From: Isotricha intestinalis
Taxonomy: Eukaryota > Ciliophora > Litostomatea > Vestibuliferida > Isotrichidae
Assembly: GCA_023807065.1 (NCBI GenBank)
Contig: JAJJLU010004713.1
Location: 1-10,067 of the forward strand
Reading direction: 5' to 3'
Length of the DNA: 10,067 nucleotides
Below are positions 7,428-10,067 of the stretch, one piece after another. The notes beneath the pieces are model-generated. The model saw only the letters and a list, made by a program, of their open reading frames with translations. It was not told where the DNA came from and ran no database searches. Numbering within the stretch: position 1 is the first letter of the stretch; the number at the start of each line of letters is the position of its first letter. The position numbers and the translations under genes are program-made.

Positions 7428-8662
7428 TTTATTTATATATCACATTTTATTTTTTTAATAGTAACCTTATTTTCATTTTCATGTCTTAAAAATCCAATAA
7501 TTAATCTTTCATTACTTAAATAATCAAAAGTAGTAACTTTTTCATTTATTTCATGAACAATTTCCAAATAAGGAATACTAATAATATATATTTTATTATC
7601 ATCTTGACAGAAAAGGAAATCTTCAAAAGAATTACTTTTAATAATTTCAAAATTATAAACTTCATTTTTCAATTCTAAAATTCTCAAAGTTTTAATTTGA
7701 TTTAATAAATAACATTGAATAATATTATCAAAATCAACAATAAAAGAAGGAATAGGATCAGAAAATAAAAGAGCATATTTCATATTATTACATTTAACAA
7801 AAATAGAAAATAAAGAATAACCATTAGTATTCCAAATATGAACAAAACCATCTTTAGAACAACTAATCCAAATATTTAAATAAGAATTAAATATAATAGA
7901 AATAATTTCTTTATTATGTGCTCTTAAAAGACTTTTATAAGAAAATTCTAGATATTCGATATCATCAGAAAATCTAATTAAATCATCAATTGATTCAAAA
8001 TCAATATGACCATTTGATTTACCAATTAATAAAGTATGTTCATTTCCTATATATTCAATTATTTCAATTGCAGTTATTAATTTTTTATCACACGTATCGT
8101 GATTATATGCTGAACCTAATTTTCTATGATTATAAAATAATATTATATCATCTATATATCCTGCATGAATAGAATATTTTAATGAACGAGATATTGAAAA
8201 TATTCTTTTAAATACTTTTGGATTAAAATATTCTTTGTATACACCTCTTTTATTATCTATTGAATAATCAATAAATGATTCATTTTCTTTTATTTTTTTT
8301 TCAATATTTTACCTTCATCATATGCTATAAATATTTCAGAATTTAATGATGTGAAATTTATTAATTCTATTAAACTTGAATTAGCTAGTTTTATTGTTAT
8401 TGATTCTTTTATTGGGAATGTTAAATTTAATGGAAGATGCTTTCGAGTTATTAATGATGAAAATTTTGATGATTTTATTATTTGAAGAGGTAAAAATAGT
8501 TTTAAAATTTTAGATTTATTTATTTTTTTTTATTTAATTTTAATTTTTTTATTTTTTAATTTTTTTTGCTTTAGAAATTTTTAGTTTTTGTTGTTAATGA
8601 AAATAATATATTTAAAGAATGTTTAGCTTTGTTTATTTGAGATATGAATTTTTTTGAAATGT
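7428..8662. repeat. 1235-bp direct repeat, copy 2
   Basis: Same sequence as 5647-6881 apart from T at 8104. On the right it runs without a seam into the rest of the coiled-coil gene; on the left it meets the bacterial fragment four bases past the gene's stop codon (7433-7435). Copy 2 therefore has the true 5' context of the gene and copy 1 the true 3' context, so removing 1781 bp would rebuild an ordinary single locus. Confidence 0.95.
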
Positions 8663-9720
8663 TTGTTCCTAAAATTTTATAATTTAATTGAATTTTATAA
8701 AATAAATCAACTTTATTACTATAAGCTTTTATTTCTATTCTTCTTAAAATATTTGTTTTTTTAATAAAATCTATTAAATTTTCTTCAAGTTTCTTATATT
8801 TTTTTCTTAAACAACATTTTAATATTAATTCATTATTATTTCCTTTTTCTATAAAATAATAATAAAAAAGATATATTAATTCAAATATTTTATTTTTAAT
8901 TACTGAAAAATCTTTTTCTTTAAAAGAAATAAATATTATTTTTATATTTGTATAATTTTGACTAATTTTATCCTTTAAATCTGGATAAATATAATGTTCT
9001 ATTTTACCAAAATATTTAGTTAAAGTTTCTTCATATAAAACTTTCTTATTTATATCCCAAAAATTTTCAATATAATATTCTTCAATTTCATCTTTTGAAA
9101 TTAATTTTAATATAGATTCTTTATCAGAAATTTCATTTTCATAAAATTTTTTTTGATGAAATTTTTTTCTAAAATAATAAGATTTAATCACAATATTTTC
9201 AAGAATATTATTCATAAATTCTTGATTATTATATGTATAATTATTATCTTCTATTATTGTTTCATAATTTTCATATTTATTTAATCTTTCATATCTACTT
9301 TTTACTTTATTTAAATGATTATCTAATTCTATTAAAATTTCTTCTTCTGATATTCTTTTTTTTTGTAAAAAAGGAATATTGTCTTCTTCAAATAAACGAT
9401 GAAATAAATTATGTGATTTATTTAATCTTTTTAATATTTGAATTTTTTTTATCTATATAATTTTTTGAATTATCAAATTCTTTTAAATTATTCTTTATTT
9501 CATCTTCTTTAGATATGATTTCATTTGCAATTTGCATTAAAGTTTCTTTTTTTTTTTGTAAATCAGTTAAAAATATATTTAAATTTTTTGAGAATAAATT
9601 ACCAATATAAGTAAATATTAATTTTTCATCTTTAATAAGATATTCTTTTAATATATCAATATTTGAAATTAAATCCAATGTTAAAATATTATCATTACTA
9701 TTATCAATAATAGTATTCAT
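7433..9720 (-). CDS. coiled-coil plus C-terminal beta-propeller (WD40-type) protein, frames disrupted
   Basis: It starts at ATG 9718-9720 (MNTIIDNSNDNILTLDLISN) and should encode roughly 760 residues. The first part is helical and charged, with a coiled coil around LTDLQKKKETLMQIANEIIS. The frame slips in the T8 run 9443-9450 and continues as RLNKSHNLFHRLFEEDN to a stop at 8571-8573. A lysine-rich, A-run-filled stretch of about 40 bases follows, then LKLFLPLQIIKSSKF, LINFTSLNSEIFIAYDEG, a slip in the T9 run 8293-8301, and the propeller to the stop at 7433-7435. One WD40 repeat is clear (HNKEIISIIF...IWISCSKDGFVHIWN); others are inferred from strand-like spacing and IGNEHTLLIGKSNGHI. Propellers of this kind end several large signalling or trafficking proteins. 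I do not recognise the N-terminal part. Two adjacent genes are possible, but the propeller part has no ATG of its own. Confidence 0.6.
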
Positions 9721-9833
9721 TTAAAAAATTTTGTATTTTTTATTAAAGTTGGACAATATATAGAAAACAAATTAAAAAAATTAAAAAGAAAAAAAATAAA
9801 AATAAAATCATAATATTAAAATAAAAGAAATAA
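9721..9833. other. spacer between divergent genes
   Basis: About 110 bases, almost entirely A/T with long A runs, separate the coiled-coil gene start from the alpha-SNAP frame. It presumably carries both promoters. There is no ATG on the plus strand in this spacer, so the alpha-SNAP start is not explained by it. Confidence 0.5.
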
Positions 9834-10067
9834 AATAATAAAATTGAAAAAACAGAAAATCCAGAAAAACTAATTCAAAAAGCTGAAAAATTATTAAAAC
9901 CAGGATTTTTCAAAGCAATATTTTCAAATACTGAAGATAGAGTAGAAAAATCAATAGAATTATATAATACAGCAGATCAAATATATATAATAGAAAAACA
10001 ATATAAAAAAGCAGGAGAATGTTTTGAAGAATCATCAAAATTAAAAAAAATATTAAAGAAAGTCCTG
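9834..10067 (+). CDS. alpha-SNAP (soluble NSF attachment protein), N-terminal part
   Basis: The frame opens after TAA 9831-9833 and runs off the window. The text ENPEKLIQKAEKLLKPGFFKAIFSN, then EDRVEKSIELYNTADQIYI and QYKKAGECFEESSKLKK follows the N-terminus of alpha-SNAP: an AE.K(L) helix, the FF..lF loop, then the first helical hairpins with YxxAAnxy and AGxxFxxxA. The protein brings NSF to SNARE complexes on membranes so that they are taken apart after fusion. No ATG occurs between the preceding stop and the first homologous residue, so the start may lie in an upstream exon or be hidden by a base error. Near the end, the A8 run 10043-10050 probably has lost one base: adding it gives LKKNIKESP instead of LKKILKKVL, closer to the expected pattern. 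The gene is a housekeeping eukaryotic marker. Confidence 0.8.

Noticed and set aside
5647..8662. Composite transposon or insertion sequence formed by the two repeats and the insert.
   Set aside because: The repeats contain host coding sequence, have no terminal inverted repeats and no transposase, and no target duplication is visible.
1241..9450. Programmed +1 frameshifting of the Euplotes type.
   Set aside because: Euplotes shifts occur at AAA-TAA/TAG; here the breaks lie in varied sequences and long homopolymers, and TGA falls at tryptophan and not cysteine sites.
1..10067. Mycoplasma, plastid or mitochondrial origin, suggested by AT richness and TGA as Trp.
   Set aside because: Alpha-SNAP, a PAS protein of the ciliate type and a spliceosomal intron are eukaryotic nuclear features.

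Overview
The window looks like nuclear DNA of an extremely AT-rich single-celled eukaryote, most likely a ciliate. The evidence is an alpha-SNAP gene start at the right edge, a large multi-pass PAS-domain membrane protein of the family ciliates carry in many copies (often labelled TmcB/TmcC-like), at least one convincing 61-nt GTA...TAG intron, and TGA codons sitting where tryptophan is expected. I know of no mycoplasma or plastid genome that would carry these genes. A 60-base sample of host-type sequence (2101-2160) has 9 G+C; a 60-base sample inside the foreign insert (7201-7260) has 32.

Layout. 3-668 (+): most of a bacterial-type alpha/beta hydrolase, cut off at both ends. About 650-672: a breakpoint that also truncates the next gene. 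665-5266 (-): the PAS-domain multi-pass protein, readable almost end to end but broken by many single-base frame losses and some in-frame stops. 5267-5646: AT-rich spacer. 5647-6881 and 7428-8662: two copies of a 1235-bp direct repeat, differing at the one base I found. Between them, 6882-7427 is a 546-bp bacterial-looking fragment with its own Shine-Dalgarno site, a partial glutamate-racemase-like reading frame and a terminator-like hairpin. 7433-9720 (-): a coiled-coil plus beta-propeller (WD40-type) protein; its 3' half is the repeat, so 5652-6881 is a 5'-truncated second copy. 9721-9833: gene-poor spacer between divergent genes. 9834-10067 (+): start of alpha-SNAP, running off the window.

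The genes do not form a pathway. Alpha-SNAP serves SNARE disassembly, the PAS protein is probably a sensor or receptor at a membrane, the propeller protein is an unassigned scaffold candidate, and the hydrolase is a probable acquisition from bacteria.

The main messages concern integrity and code. (1) The repeat-insert-repeat block and the 660 breakpoint look like chimeric joins, as amplification or assembly would produce, although a real duplication or integration is not excluded. (2) Most frame breaks are repaired by restoring one missing A/T, often in a run of eight or nine, so they look like sequencing deletions. (3) TGA probably encodes tryptophan. (4) A few in-frame TAA/TAG codons remain unexplained. 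I see no defence system, CRISPR array, transposon or new multi-gene system.
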